A DNA stretch of 64,000 nt, from assembly GCA_017562135.1 (NCBI GenBank), contig QEYB01001312.1, positions 1,426,001-1,490,000 of the forward strand, read 5' to 3'. The first letter of the stretch is position 1; each line of letters starts with the position of its first letter. Shown piece by piece: positions 12,092 through 26,300 of this stretch. A program made the translations under genes and the position numbers. Source of the DNA: Dipylidium caninum (taxonomy: Eukaryota; Platyhelminthes; Cestoda; Cyclophyllidea; Dipylidiidae). The notes under the pieces are model-generated. The model was not told the origin of the DNA. It did no database searches and saw only the letters and a list, made by a program, of their open reading frames with translations.

Positions 12092-14577
12092 AAAAGAGAC
12101 TGTCTTATTCCTCTTGTTATTATTTTTGCCAATTTGCGTGATATGCAAGAGGTTTTAAAGTTGACCTGTTCCCCCTCCCCTCCCATTTCTACTTTTTTTA
12201 AAAATCTGTTCAGTTTTTCAACAGACTTCTGATTCCTCTGAAGGGCTACTCCAAGGGGGCTGAGCACCACCGATGTAGTTTGCATTCAAACAAGTACGCA
12301 TATGAAATGTAACAGTTTTGCGGGTGAGAGGGTTCTTACGCAGATGAGTGTGCAGAGTGCGTCAAAAAGCGCACTCTTCGCTTCCGCAAAATCTGTTCGG
12401 CAGAACATTTGGCCTCGGAATTCTTAACAAGCAAGTGAATACTCATAAATGCCTCCGGCACTACCTCTCTCGTTAAAACAAGGCCTCAAAAAGCTTACTG
12501 AATTCCTGTATACTTCTGGACGCACAGATGTGGACAAACAAGTATTCCTTGGTGTTCGAGGGGGCCTCCAAGTTTGTCTCCTGAAGCATATGGCGCGTCA
12601 CAAGGCATTTGACCTACGCAACCGACGACGGCAGGACGGGGAAACTGCCAAGGTGGCGCATCGTTGTCGAGAGAGGTTACAGTTACGCGTTTTAGCCCTG
12701 ATTCGGGGTATTTCGAGGCTACTGGCACTCGGCGCTGCTGCCACGCGGTGGCTGGCTGCGGCGCTCTGAGTCCATCGGCAAGTGTGGAGAGGAGACCAGA
12801 GGAGGAGGAGGAGTGCAGGCAGGACTCGAGGTTCCAGCCTCGACTGCGAACTCTCGAGGTGAACAGACCACATGTGGCCGATCTGCTGCTTGAGAATGAA
12901 GATACCATCGGCTCTATTACTACGGTAGCGTCTCCCTCCTCTCTCTGGGTTATAGTAGGCCGACGGACCTGTTATTGTCAGGCGCAAAAAGCGGCTGGAG
13001 GCTTCACCTGACCCCGGGACCACAGCCCGCGGGGCAGACACACCAGGACGCAACCAGAATGCTCCTCCACGTTAAAGTTGGCAGCATCACGCCACATGAG
13101 GGCCTCCCGCTTCTGGTATTTTCGTTAACGGCGGATCTGAGTTCTAACCAGACGTGGTTTCAGAATTACTCTCTAATTGTTAAAAGACTGCATGTGGAGA
13201 CGAGGAGCTCATCTCCCCTGCTGAGGGTATCAGCTTCTACTGGAAGCCATGAAGTTAGTCAGCTGGCGACGCAAATCCCCCGTGACGCAGCGGTTCACCA
13301 CTTTTCAACAAAGATTCCCCGTTACCGGATAGCCAGGAATATGCCAGGCCTTCACTGTTTGCCGGTGCTTCGCAAAACCTCTGCACTGCGACAACGAGGA
13401 ATAATTAGTGGAGACAAGGAGAGGTGCCAGCTTGTCAAAGAAGCCTTCTTGGAGAAGAGAACATCTCCTGAACGACGCGGAAAGTGTGGGACAAAATAAG
13501 TCCCCAGACCCCACAAGAGACTCTCGAGAGTCGCGAAAAATATTTTAAAAAAAGCTGTCAGCACTTTTATCGCCTGAGACAGTTTTGAAAGAGGTAATTT
13601 AATTACTTTGCGGAAGGTGTGGTTGCCTCGCGAACACTTGGCAGTGTGACAACCACGAGGGGAAGCTTACACAACCTGACACCAGCTTCACTAATGATGT
13701 AGTCGACGTTCAACAAGCTACGTCCGCCTTCAGGAACGCCACAGGATTGAGGGAGACCGAAGGGATGGGATGTGCAAACTGTGTAGGCAGAAAGTTCCCT
13801 CACGGACGCACCTTTCCGGTTGTCCGCCACCAGTGAAGTTTCTTGTCGATGATCATCAGTCATGTCACTCAATCCTCCTCACCCGGTTTCAACTCAACTC
13901 CCACGTTGAGCAGAAGAAGGTCTACACGATGTAATGCTGGAAATCGACTGTGTTGACAGCAAGGGCCGAAAAAGTGGAGTCGGTGGAATGCAAGTGAATG
14001 AACAACACTGCGAGTGAATGAACAACACCGCACGTCAACCTGTTCAATTGTCTCACTTCCCCCCGACCAAAATAAACACTTTTAAGGCCCATTCCAATTA
14101 ATGAATGTGAAAAACTCCCTAACTTCATGCTGGGACATTGGTGACCGTGCAAGACCAGACGCAGCTCAAGGGCGCCTTCACGCAGCGTCGGATGGGGTAT
14201 TCACTAAGGTGCGCAGATAACACGCGCATCGGTTTGTTGAAGAGCAAAAGTAGAACACCTTTCGAAGCGACAATTAGAGACGGTCCAAGCGAACTCTAAA
14301 CCTAAAAATAACACCTGAATTAATTGTAAGTTAAGTAAGACGTAGCTTTTTATTGGCCGCCTACGCACCTCGAATTTGTGCAACTGCGAAAACCTGAACC
14401 CACACACCGGAAAATGGGCCACTCGGGGGAGTATTATTTAATCTTTAATAAGGCTATAAGTAAAATAGGCACTTAAAATATACAACTGTTCATCCTCCTC
14501 CGGCGGGCTCCGACAAACCACGCGACTTAACTGTACATCAGTTGCTACCGCCGGCTCTTCTGCTCCTCCGAAGTGGA
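12092..14577. other. Convergent intergenic region between RhoGEF and the first DIS3L2 gene
   Basis: The RhoGEF stop (12091, +) and the DIS3L2 copy A stop (14578, -) face each other. Open frames here are short or unsupported and none resembles a known domain. A candidate AATAAA for RhoGEF is at 14071-14076 (+), and one for DIS3L2 copy A is at 14349-14354 (-). A 21-base near-duplicate (AGTGAATGAACAACAC...) occurs near 13994-14032. Confidence 0.5.
14349..14354 (-). terminator. Candidate poly(A) signal of DIS3L2 copy A
   Basis: AATAAA on the minus strand in the context GGCCAATAAAAA, about 225 bases after the stop codon at 14578. The same 12-base context occurs downstream of copy B. Confidence 0.5.
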
Positions 14578-17500
14578 TCACGAAGGAGGCTGAGAGGCGT
14601 GCGGTGGCAGCAGTTCAGCCTTAACGTAGAAGCCCCTGGAACTGCAAGTCAGGCCAACTTGGCAGACGGAGAAGAGGGAGAGCTTCGTAGTCGGGAGGGG
14701 GGTTGTGTTGCCCTCCCCTTCTTCGTCTGCCCTCGTCTCCCCGCTCTCCCACCTCACGGTGACACAGGGCGCGCAAGGCGCGCTGGTGTGGGTGCTCCGG
14801 TCCTCCAGCTGCCACTCGGAGGCCCCCCGACAAAACTACAGGCGGAGTTGCGAGGCGTTACTTAAGGGCATTCAGTAGGACCTACGCGTTACCGAGTCAC
14901 TGACCGTCTGCAGTTGATGGTTGATCACGAGGCCACACGACGGAATGAGGAGTTGAATTTTACTGCGGGTCACGTCCAGCACGACCGCACTCTCCTGCAC
15001 CATACCGCTGGACTGGAGGAGGCGAAAAAAGCCATGAAAGCAACAACGAAAGTCCGATGCTCCACAAAAGAGGAATAAAGTTTTACGGCATGAACGAGGC
15101 TTGAGGAAGAGTAGCGCCCGTGAAACGAATGGGCAGCACTCGTCGGAGAGCATACGCAACTACCACTTGAAAAAGTGTTTAGGCCCAGACGAGCCGGTCA
15201 GAAATGGAGACTAGGTGGACCATTTCTGTCTCTGCCATGGAATTTCAGGTTTCCAATTAAAGACGTCTTGCATCTCCAAAAATTTGCCGCTTAAAATTTA
15301 CTTTATGACTTCGGAAACGGAAAAAGATGTCAAAAAAACTTACGTTTTCTGACTTTTCCAAGGTTATTTCTCTTAAACAGGTGCGTCATTACAAGAAATC
15401 ACAGCCTTTACCACTTCACACTATTGCCCCTCGAGACCTCAAAAAACAAGCCAGCACCAGTACCGAAGAGCCGGTCCCAGGAGGCAGTAGAATCGGGAAG
15501 GCTCACCTTGATCCAGGCTGCGAAGAAGAGCTGTTGGCTCTTCTCCTGGGCCCTTCGGGTCTGGCGTCGCATCCGGTTACACCAGGCCGCCTGCACCGTA
15601 GGCCGGCGGGGTGGACACGCGGCAGGAGGCGGGCCATCCGAGGACGAGGAAGGACGCGGGCACGACCAATGGCCACAGCCGAGCAAATCGGCGAGTTGGC
15701 GGTGGACGAGGAGGTCGGCGTAGCGACGGATGGGGGAGGTAAAGTGCGTGTACAGTGGAACGTTAAGCCCGAAGTGGTGAGAGAAGGCGAGGAGCGAGGA
15801 CTCCCACGATCCGTCAGTACCCCGCGGTGACGGAGGCGACTTCTCGGGGTTCACCCTGTTGCGCGTCTTTCTGATGGCCCGATCTACCACGTCCTCCACG
15901 TTGAAGTACAGTGCCATCTGCAGAAGCACACCGGACACCATTGAATGGCGGCACCAAAGAGGCAAACTGTTATCGCATGCAGTACAAGTTTGGCCAAAAG
16001 GGCGCCTAACTTTGCTAAGCCCTTCCAAGGGGTAAGTGCAGGCGAGAGAGCTAAGATTATCAATTTTAAATACTTCTCACAGGCCGATTAACATGAGGTA
16101 GAGCAACGAAAGAAAAAATAAAATACTGCAAGTTGAGGAGTCTTCTGTCTAAAATTCATGAATTTCTGGTATGTAGCCTTGGGAAAGGACGATAAGTCAC
16201 AAAATCGGAGTACTTTCTCGTGAATTCCGCCCCAAGAACGTGGACAGATTCATAGCACACATACGATGCGAATCGCCAATATAACCAGAGCCGAGATACC
16301 ACCTGGGCTGAGGAGTGCGGAATTTCCTATCTCCTCCAGTGTGGGGGAAAAAACAGGTTGCTGTGGTGAATGGAGGGCTCGGGTCGTAGCTACTCAGCGT
16401 GGGTGCTGCCCGCAACAACACCAGTGGGGGCAGAATGTCTTCCTTTCCGGCCATCGGCGTGAGAAAACAATTTCACCTAATCACAGACTGACAAAGTGGT
16501 AAGGAAATGCAAATTTAGCACGGAACGCCGTTGAACAATTCTCAGAACTGTGTGTGTGGTGGTTAATGGCTTAGCAAATGATTCGCCGGTATTATCCAAA
16601 CCGAGCTTGCGATGCTCCGGGTTTTTGTGCGCGCTTTTGCGGACGGAAACGATGCGACATGGAGCTCGCACCCAGCGAGGGTCAAAATGATGGTGACCGC
16701 GACCTCCTCGGTGTCGGCGAGGCAGCACGGAGCACGTGGACATTTTGGCTCCTCAATAAGACACATGGGGAATAACGCCCTTCCAGGGATAATTCTGCGG
16801 ATTCTATTTAGCAGCTTTGGAGTAAAAAGACGGAACAATGGCAAACAGAGCGTTGGAAGGCCAAATGAGATTCACAGCCTACTGAGACTTACTAAATAAT
16901 TGTCATGGTTTCGTTTAAATTAATAATGACTGGCGCATCTTCTTCTACCAGTAGGTATTCTTGTGAACCGAGAGTCGGAATACTTTTCAGAGGATCAGTA
17001 ATGGATAAGTCACTCGAAACAAGCATTATGATCCGAAAATTTTACTAAAACCAAAAAGGGTGCGAAAAACAACATACACAGCGGATAAAAGAGAGCGAGG
17101 AGCTTCCTGAAATCTGAAATTGAAAACCCTCGAGGATTGACAACTACGAAGAGCTGCAATCGCATGTGTCAATAATGTCTGAGGATGTCTACCCAAAGGG
17201 GGAACAAGGACCTCACACCTAGTTCGCAGTAGGAGAGACACCTAGTTCGCAGTAGGAGAGACAGGCTCAGATTACGCCGAGCAGCCCGATTCCCCCATCA
17301 CCAGCAGTAGGAACAGCGGTCTGGCGTGGGAGTCAGAAGTAGAAAAGGCAAAACCCGAAAGGCCTACCTTCATCCGCATGTAGGTGAGGTAGCTCAGCGC
17401 TATGGAGAGGCAGTCCACCTTCGACTGGGGCGTTCCCTCCCCCAGAAGCTTCGCGATGTAGTTGTCCAGGGAGGCCTGGAAAGAAGAGAAGGGGGGAGTG

Positions 17501-20295
17501 GGGAAAAGGCGTCATTGAAGGATTCTTGGCAGACAGAATGGCCAACACTACCGCTGTGGAGTTTAGGGCCCAACGGGCACCATTCCTGTGCTGCTACTAA
17601 GGCTTTAAACCTCCCTTCTACACGCTCACAACAACAGCGCCAGCAGGCTGGGAGGCCTTGGTAAAGCTCCGAAAGAGCAGTTTATACACAGAAAGTGGGA
17701 TGTTTGTGAAATTGGGGGAGGCGGGCAGCGATAGTGGCCAGGCAAGTAGACAATGGACGAGGAATCGGTTGCTTTTCAACTTACACGCAGAGCTCCGGCG
17801 GATGAGACGTCCATTGAGATGCCCGCGCAGTCGGCGATCTTCACCTAAAACGCGAGTGGAGACAGGCTTATCAAGCGGGATGCCAACAGAATGGTCCCTC
17901 CCCCCCCCAACCCCCGAATCCGGCTGATTCACTCATATTTAGTCGCAGTCTGATCCATGTTCCATTTCCACACGCACGACCACTAGAAGAGTCGAGTCGT
18001 TCTTATGCCATTTTGTGGTTTTGGTGTCTCTCTATTCCATGCACTGATCCAGCATCTGCCCGGTGCAACGCTGCCACCATGTGTGGAAGCAGCACATGGT
18101 GGCGGTAAGCAATTAATTGCTCACAGAAGCACGAAATCTACGGGGCACCACGGCCCTCTTGTGGTAGCAGCATTTTCACCAAATTTTTATTGCACTACAT
18201 GTTCTTCGCAACTTCCGTTTGACTAAATCTTCAGTAAGAAAAAAGTGAACAAAGGGTGCAGATCCGCTGAGATTTGAGTGCTTGCAATTAACAAATGAGT
18301 CTACTGGTTCAGTTAATAGTGTTGTGCTAGTGTGGAGATGGTGAAAATTGCCGCAGTTAGAAAGGGCCATTTGGTGTGCCCAGTCACCGATTTCTACGAT
18401 GGACTCATACTTAGGAGTTGCGACTAAAAGGCATGGAATCGTGGAAGACGGTTAGGCAACAATTGGGTGCAGTCTGGGTGATCCCTTGTCGCGAACAGAG
18501 GGAGACGTGGACAGTCTGTGTGAGCCGTTAAATCGGGTTGCAGACAAATTAGTCTTTGTCGACAGACAAGGTCGTAAGTGATGACCCTTACACTGTGAAG
18601 ACTTTTAACCCTTACACTGTGAAGACTTTTAACCCTTACACTGTGAAGACTTTTAAAGAACGAAGAATAGGCAGAAAAATGCTGCCTCAACAAAGGAGTA
18701 AATTAGCCGCAACGGTGGCTGTTTTGTAAGATACGAGAGCCTACATTGGTAAGCTCGAAAAGTTAGGGCAGTGAAAAGGAGTGTCAAATAGGTCTTTACT
18801 CACTAATTGTTGCATTTTAGCAGTTCGTGGGGGAGGATGTCGCCGAAGGATCGTTCCCATGGTGGAGGATCGGAGGCCTTTAGACTTCGCCTCGGCGAAG
18901 CAGATCGCACTGGACCCGATCGCGGCGGTGATGGCTGCGGTGTCAACCGAGTCGCTATCGGCAGTGAGGAGGACCTCGCGATGTTTCTGCTTGATGACGT
19001 GATAGAAGAGACGCCTCGCGACGGCTTCATTTGCTGCAAGCATCCACTCCTCGATGAGATAATGCGCTCTGTCGCGCTTCTTCACCACGTAGCCCCGTGG
19101 CCAACCCGCCGGCAGAACCTTCGATGATCCCGATGAATTCCTCGCCTCCGCCGGACCGCCTTTCCTCCCTCCTGCCTCATTCGATGCAGTACTGCGGGCA
19201 AGGGTAGCGATGCACATGGCCCAGCGTTAAAGGTGGATGCCCAATTCTCTTACGACGAATAAAGTGTCAGTAAATGAAGGAAGAATTGGGCAAGAGGAGA
19301 CGAGCAATTAAGTCTTTTCACGGTTGTTTACAGTTGTTTATCGACGCTCAAAGCCGTAACCGCCTTGACTGCCACTCTCAAGGGAAGTCGCCAGAGTTGT
19401 TCTGCGACTCAACCCCCAGGGACTTCACTACTTCCCACAGTTGGTAAAAAGGGCACACGAGGAATTAATAGTCCTATTCAAGGGTGCTCAGTGGCAGGAT
19501 AAAGGATAACAAAATCCACTCATGCAAAAGGTATTGGGGCAAATCAAAGCATACGAATTACCTTCACCGCAAACAGTGCAGTGCGATGAAGCTCCCAAGA
19601 AGAGCGTCAGCTACAAAGCCCAGAGAATTGCCCGAGTGCTCGGAAGGGCAAGTCGCAGGCCGATTGAGGCTACGGCCAAGACGCAAAGAACGCAATTTGA
19701 AAGTCTCATTTAAACTCCCTAACCATCCATCTTGACGAGTGCTATTAGAAACTGTGGCGAGTTAAGCCGGTTTTGAATAATTATTGAAAGTAATTGTTCG
19801 GTGACACTCCACGTTGATAAAAGCAATGAAGTGCAGGCTCTGAGTGTTTCCGCCGAGTGTACATCGAAGAGCATCAAAAGGGGGCGGGGCAGCAGCAGAA
19901 AAACTCGCTCGCGACAAAAGGGAAGAAGCCCAATTCTCGGTGTGTGTGTGTCCACGTTACAGTCGTGACTAGACTCCCCAAAGAAAGGGCATCAATTAAA
20001 ATGGTGGTAGAGGAGAGTGGCAAAAGACTACGGAGTGGTTGTTGGGTAGTGCGGGCCAGTGGCCATAGACAGACGAAGGGAAACGACTCAGATGACTTAC
20101 GACAGTGTGCTGCACTCCGCTTCATCGGGGACGAGGTCGAATTGCAACTGGACCTTCTCCAAGTGCAGGGCCCCGCTGTCGATGCGTCGCTTGCGCATCT
20201 TTTGCGCTAACTAGCATGCGAAGGGAAGATGAGGAGAGTCAGAGTGCGTGGGTAATCACAACAGGCAATTCAGTCACTTAGATGATGATGATGAT

Positions 20296-20326
<31 letters not shown>

Positions 20327-23300
20327 AGGAGGAGGAGGAGGAGGAGAAGGAGGAGGAGGAGGAGGAGGTCTATTGACAATGCCACCAGAGGTTGTGGACC
20401 TGAGATCGTAAGATGTTGGCTCACACTTTTTCTTCCCCAAAACCACATAAACTGAGGTCAATTAATGCCAAATTAGGAGTGACTGAGCCTCTAGACTATT
20501 GATTTCGCAGTTATTCTCAACAAGAAGGGTGAGCATGTTGACAGCCGGTCCCTGCCTCATTATCCAAACGTCTAAGGTATAGGGTCGTGAAACAATTGGG
20601 CGTTTATGCATTCTCCCGAAAAGAGTGATACTTTCCTTACGATGTGATCAGCCACGAGGGTTCACCAAGGTGCAAAACCGCGGCACCTGAGGGAAAAACA
20701 ACCTTCACGAAACCCTACTCGATCGCATAAGCGATTAACAAGTTAGGAGAAGAAAGATTTTGAAGGCGCCTCCGAAAGGGTAATGATGCGGCTTCGTCTC
20801 ATAAACTAATTCACGTAGTGAAACTGAAACTACCGACTGAGCAAGTAAATTCCGGCACAATTTAATGATATATTAGAAGTGGGAAAACGCTGCTATCACC
20901 GACAATCCCCGCGGCTGACGAGATGATGCCCTTCCAGCGCTGTGAACGGTGTCTACTCCGGCCCACTGCGACATGATTCACTTGCGGAGCGACAGCATCC
21001 CTCGTGACATGGCAACATTTCAGCCTATTCACGACAATGGAAGAAAATTTAGGCTGTCCACGTGGGAAACCGACATTTTCTGAAAGAGAATTTGTCCGCA
21101 AATGACGTGAAACGTCTGGCTAGGTTTTTAGCGGCCAAATAATACCATGATACCCAAAATCCGATTATGCAGACCATAGCGGGAAACGGGTAGAAACGCA
21201 AAAATAAAAGGCGTAACGAAACTGCTTGAAGAACAGACCAACTCCAATTGCAGGGGTTGGCAATCACTCACCATATCGAGGTAAGTGAGGGAGCGTTTGA
21301 CGTTCCCCAGGGAGAATGGCCCGTGGACGGGGATACGAGATGCGAGGCTGTCCAGATTTTCGCGCGGCGTTTCCAGCAACGCCATGGCGTCCTCGTAGGA
21401 GAGACGCGCACACGAGCGAATCACTGTGCGACCGAACCACACATTAAAAATCTACAAAATGGGCGAGGAGAGATTGAATTCCTCAAAGCCTCGAAATAAC
21501 CGGCGCTCAATGAGCGGTATTCGCACCGACGATGAAATTAGTGGCTCGAAGTAGGAAATGAAGTTATATTCATTGAGATTTCACAGTCCCAAATCGGTAG
21601 GCATTTAACGGTCTACTGTTCCACAAAAAGAGAATTTATTGCAGCTTTGAAAGACTCCTAAAAACATGATCAACGAACGGCCTTTCAGGACTTTGTGTTT
21701 GACTACTGAAACATTTTATATGCGGGGAGAGTGATTGACAGAAGGCGGCTCAAAAGTTCCTTTTAGTTGTATGATGAAGTCATTATTCTTGTCAAAAGGG
21801 GCAAGAAGTTGCTGAACACACTTACGTTCGCCTCCTTATCAACCCTGAAGACGACGGAGAAGGCAAGTCGATCAACTCCGGGATTCAGGCTGCAGAGATG
21901 CTCGGAAAGAATAGCTGGGAGCATTGGAATGGCCTAAGGGATCACGGAAGTGAGTTAAGTAATAACTTCACGGCTAAAAATATTTCAAAGAAACAGGCAA
22001 GACGACATCGTTGACCTGCACTTGTCCTCCCCTATCCACTCAACTACGTGACAGCCTTTTCGACTATGAAATCTTGGCTGTTTGTCTAACCGTGTTGCGG
22101 TTGAAGGAATGGAAGGTTATTTGTGGGTTCAGTTGCGTACTCTCTCGTCCGTAACGTAGACGATTACAAACGAAACACTACCGGTGAAGTGTCTGTGCTG
22201 AATAAAACAAAACGAAGTCGCATAGCCGGACGTGAACCCTTTCGGAGTGAGGCGATGAGGCTACTTTTCGACCGGGATGGCAAAGTATGTTAACTGTTCG
22301 ATTGCGTATTAGCAGTGAAAGACAAAATTAAATAACGAAGACGTCAACAGAACCGTATAAGACGGCTCGGGTCATCGCTAAGTGATGAGGTTCAAATGTC
22401 TACATGCAGGCAAGGGAGATTTGGTTAGAGTGAGCGGAGAAAGCACGTACTCGCTGGACGAGATAGATGGAGGTAGTCCGGTTTGCGGCCTCACGGTCCA
22501 GGGGAGTCATCGGTCGCACAAAGAAAGACACATCAGCGATGTGTACACCGACTTCAAAGGTATCTGCGGAACAAGAGAATGTTATTTAAAAAGGCCCTCG
22601 TAGATCGGGTGAGGAGAGCCTTTCGCGTTGCTAACTTGCGTCCCACGTGCTGCCACGCCACGAGAGGCACTAATCTCCTGCACTCGAGGTGAGCACCAGA
22701 CACAGCAACGACAGGCGTTTCCTGCCACTCGCAGTACGCGAGGCTCAAATGTGGGCGGAGCGGTGCCACGCCTGTTCCCAGGGGAGAGGGGCCTCGGACG
22801 CCGCGTGCAGAGGGGCCTCGGACGCCGCGTGCACGCAGGTGCCCATCAGCAGCTGAGAGGCTGTTCTACACTCGGCGGCCCGTTGCCGTCCAGACCACGG
22901 CAGCTATGCACACTCCGCTCACGCAGTGTCCGGCCAACACACCGCATCGCGGCAAATAAATACAACTGCTCACAGCCAGAAGTAGCCGGAAATCTTAGTT
23001 GCAAGGCTCCGAGGAAAAGTGCAACGCATCGGACTGATCTTAATGTCTCTCGTATAGTTAAATAACATGCGATATTATGGGGAAACGAAACTTCTGTGCA
23101 AATGCGGGACATCACACCTTTCGCGCACAGCCTTATGTGAAGAGCGTCGTCGAGATCCTTGGCAGTGGACGGGTCAACAGAGATGACACAGTGTGAGCGG
23201 AAATCCCTTCTCCGTAGGTACTCGTAGTTGGGTATCTGAAAGTCCGCCTCAGAGGCAGGCAGGTACTTCAACATCTTGTGGAAGATGAAAAAATAAGAAG

Positions 23301-26300
23301 TGTGTTAGTAGAGTTGGGTAAAAACACTTATAAATGCGTAAGAATGGGTTTCAACATTTCACTACAGAATGGGTCAGAGACTTCGAGTCAAGAAATTGGA
23401 CACAAAAATAATGGAGGAGGAAATTTTTATGCAGTCGTGGATATAAGCATATTTTGTGTCCCTGGAAATATTCATTCGCCAAGTAAAAAGAGCAAAATGT
23501 TTCAAGTATTAGTTTTTTTGTGATTTGCACTCAGGTTCTAAGCGACGGTTGTGGATGCTGGGATGCTAGAAGAAGGCCTAACCAAAAGCATTCTTCGTTC
23601 TGACCTGCTCCCGGTTCCCACCTGTGAGTGTTTAAAAAGCGGAGAAATAGTCCCACGCTAATCCGCAATTTTTGCGAGAGATTTCTTGTAAAAAAATTAT
23701 ATTTAACTTCATAGTCATCGAGGGCCTATCAAAAATCCCTGCGCATCTCAACCCCCACTCCAAAGCACCACATAGAAGCTGCTCGACTCATTCATAGCAA
23801 CACAGTGTGGAATAGAGCGACGGGTAGAATTATGTAGAAAGAGTAACCGAGTCTCAACTAGGAATTTCATGGTAGGAAGCAAACCTCATGGGTGAAATCA
23901 TCCTCATGAATTCCGTGAGATAGAAGAATTTCTCGTGTGGCCGGTTCAATCTCCTTCGGATTGCCAATTTGTCCACAGAGGACACTGAAATAAAGCCCGG
24001 GTTAAAAGGATCTGAAAGGTGGACCAGGAGAAAGTGGCACGAGTCCGTGGCGAAAGTGGAACTTACCCGTTAGGATAGGGCGAGGACGGTGACCAGCCCC
24101 GGACCTTACAGATGTATCGGACACCCTCTGCCTTGTGTGGGTTCTCCCACAGATCTGCGAAAAGGAAATGGGAAAACAGAGTCGTGACAACAACTTACAT
24201 TCATTCCAGTGGAGACTGATATAAGGCAATAAATTATTCACATGACAAAGATGTCTTTAATCCACCCCCAGGGAATTGCTGAATACAAAAGGGCGTGCTA
24301 CGGTTAGACGCAATCACTGTACGGTGTCCCTGGCCCAACGATCAGTCTCTTTTTGATCCCCACCTAATTCCAACATAAAAACCGAAAGGGTCGCCTCGAA
24401 CTAACCACAGGATGAAACGGTCGCCCTCTTCCCAGCTACACCAACGCTTTGGCTTTTTCGTTACCGAAGATAGAGCTGTGATCGCTTGTAAGTCACTCAG
24501 TCACGTCACAAAGCAACAGATCTACTTACTTTAGAAAGAAAACGACAAAAGGGCTAAAAATTCACTACATTATGTTTTTAACCCTTTTTATCATTCTGTA
24601 GCGTCTAGTAAAACCTCAAAAAACCTGGCGCCTAGACAAATTAATGAAGAGTAAATTGGTCAGTCGGAGAGATGAACTGACCGTCGGGAACAGAGGAAGG
24701 AGCCAACTTTATTCGGGGGATGTTCGGCGATTCCGGCACAAAGAAGCAGCTGGCATTGGGCACCATCGTGGGTAACCCATCAAATCCTTCAACCACGCCC
24801 TGTCTAGGTCGGGCAGACTCGTCGAGTTCCTCCACCTCGACGAAGGCCGAGGGCAGAAGAAGGGCAGACTCGAATACGAGGTGGCCGACAAGACGACGAC
24901 CAGCAGAGTTTTCGCAAAGCACACCGACAACCCGACCAGTGCGCAGTAGATGTTGACTAGGCAATGGCATCAGGGGTTTTTGTTCTTGGAGCACCAGCTC
25001 TGTAATCGATTTGGCCTCGGGGAAGAGGCGGGAAAGAAGGGAAGGTGAGTTCTGCAGCACTTCACGGACCGTGGGGTAGATACCTCCGCCGTCAGGATCC
25101 TTTGCTTCGAGACTCGTATCAATTGTTAGTTGGAAGCGTGGTGGGCTGGGAGACGAGAGAGGGTCAAGATCTTCAGCGGACTCATCCAACAACTCTTCTT
25201 CCGCCTCGGCTGGAATGACTGGGCTTGCTGCCCGACTGGGTTCATCTTCGGATTCCTCGAGAGAGGCGCGCACCTGGTGGACATTGCAAATATGCCACTG
25301 ACAAAACCGCGGTTATGAAGCAAGTGGAGAAATTCTTGCTCCTACAAACTTATTAGGTCGTCGTCCCCACTAGTCTGTATTAAAATAATTATTTCTTTCT
25401 GATCTTAATAGACAAGGGACATAAGAAAGAGTGAAAAAACTGGGTGAACATCACTGAGCCTTCATTCCACCCGGTAAAATGGAGTTTATGGGTGGAGAAG
25501 CGAGGCGGCCGCCCGTATCGTGGGCGATATACCTCAAAACTTCACATTTCTAGGAATAATCCCTGCTGAAATTTAATATTAGGGGTAGGAAGTAGAGGAG
25601 GGTTTGCTTGAAGTGGTTGCCACCTCCCTGATGCCGGCTGGGGATGAGAATTAATACTTTCAGGTAAAGAAATCCGTTTAGGGTTAGGGTTCGAGTTGAA
25701 TTCTACTTCATACTGCTGTAGCAAGACGCTGAGAAGCAGTGTTAGGAATCACTTTCGTTGAGGAGATGACTAAAATCAGCACAACGACAGGCAATAGACT
25801 AAGCGCTCATAGAAAGTGTCTCGGAAGCGCTGAATTGCAGTGAATTTAGTTACACATTAGCGCATGTCATTACGTCAGTTTCACCGTTTTTGCCAAAATT
25901 AACATCCGAGATCTGACGATAAGTTCAGCTAATAGAAACTGAGATTAGAGACACTCTGCGCCCTCCCGCAGTAATCCAACCTATGCAGCACAAATTAGTT
26001 CTAAGGTTTCCTAAACTGTTAGCAGGAGTGAAGTTGACGTCGCAAGCTTAGAGCAAACATTTGCTAAAGGGGACAAGTGAGAGAAGGAGGAGACACGCTT
26101 ACACGCCACTGATCGGGACCATTCAGCTTCACCGCGACAATATCGTTGGGAAAAGCCCGATTTAGGGCCTTTGCAAAGATGAAAATCCTGTTCCCATCAG
26201 ATGGGTTTACCACGTAGGCTAAGTTGGGCGAGGTGTAACGCAGGCATCCCTTTTGAGGAAAAAAAAGAGATAAAGAAACTTCTATGAATGCGAGGTGAGT

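Noticed and set aside
12975..13499. 174-codon frame (+) between RhoGEF and DIS3L2
   Set aside because: No family resemblance; it lies in the expected 3' UTR or spacer and has no supporting signals.
20270..20461. Poly-Pro/His open frame (-)
   Set aside because: A translation of the GAT/GAG microsatellite.
25677..25691. TTTAGGGTTAGGGTT, telomere-like
   Set aside because: Only two TTAGGG units, which is expected by chance and is not an interstitial telomere array.
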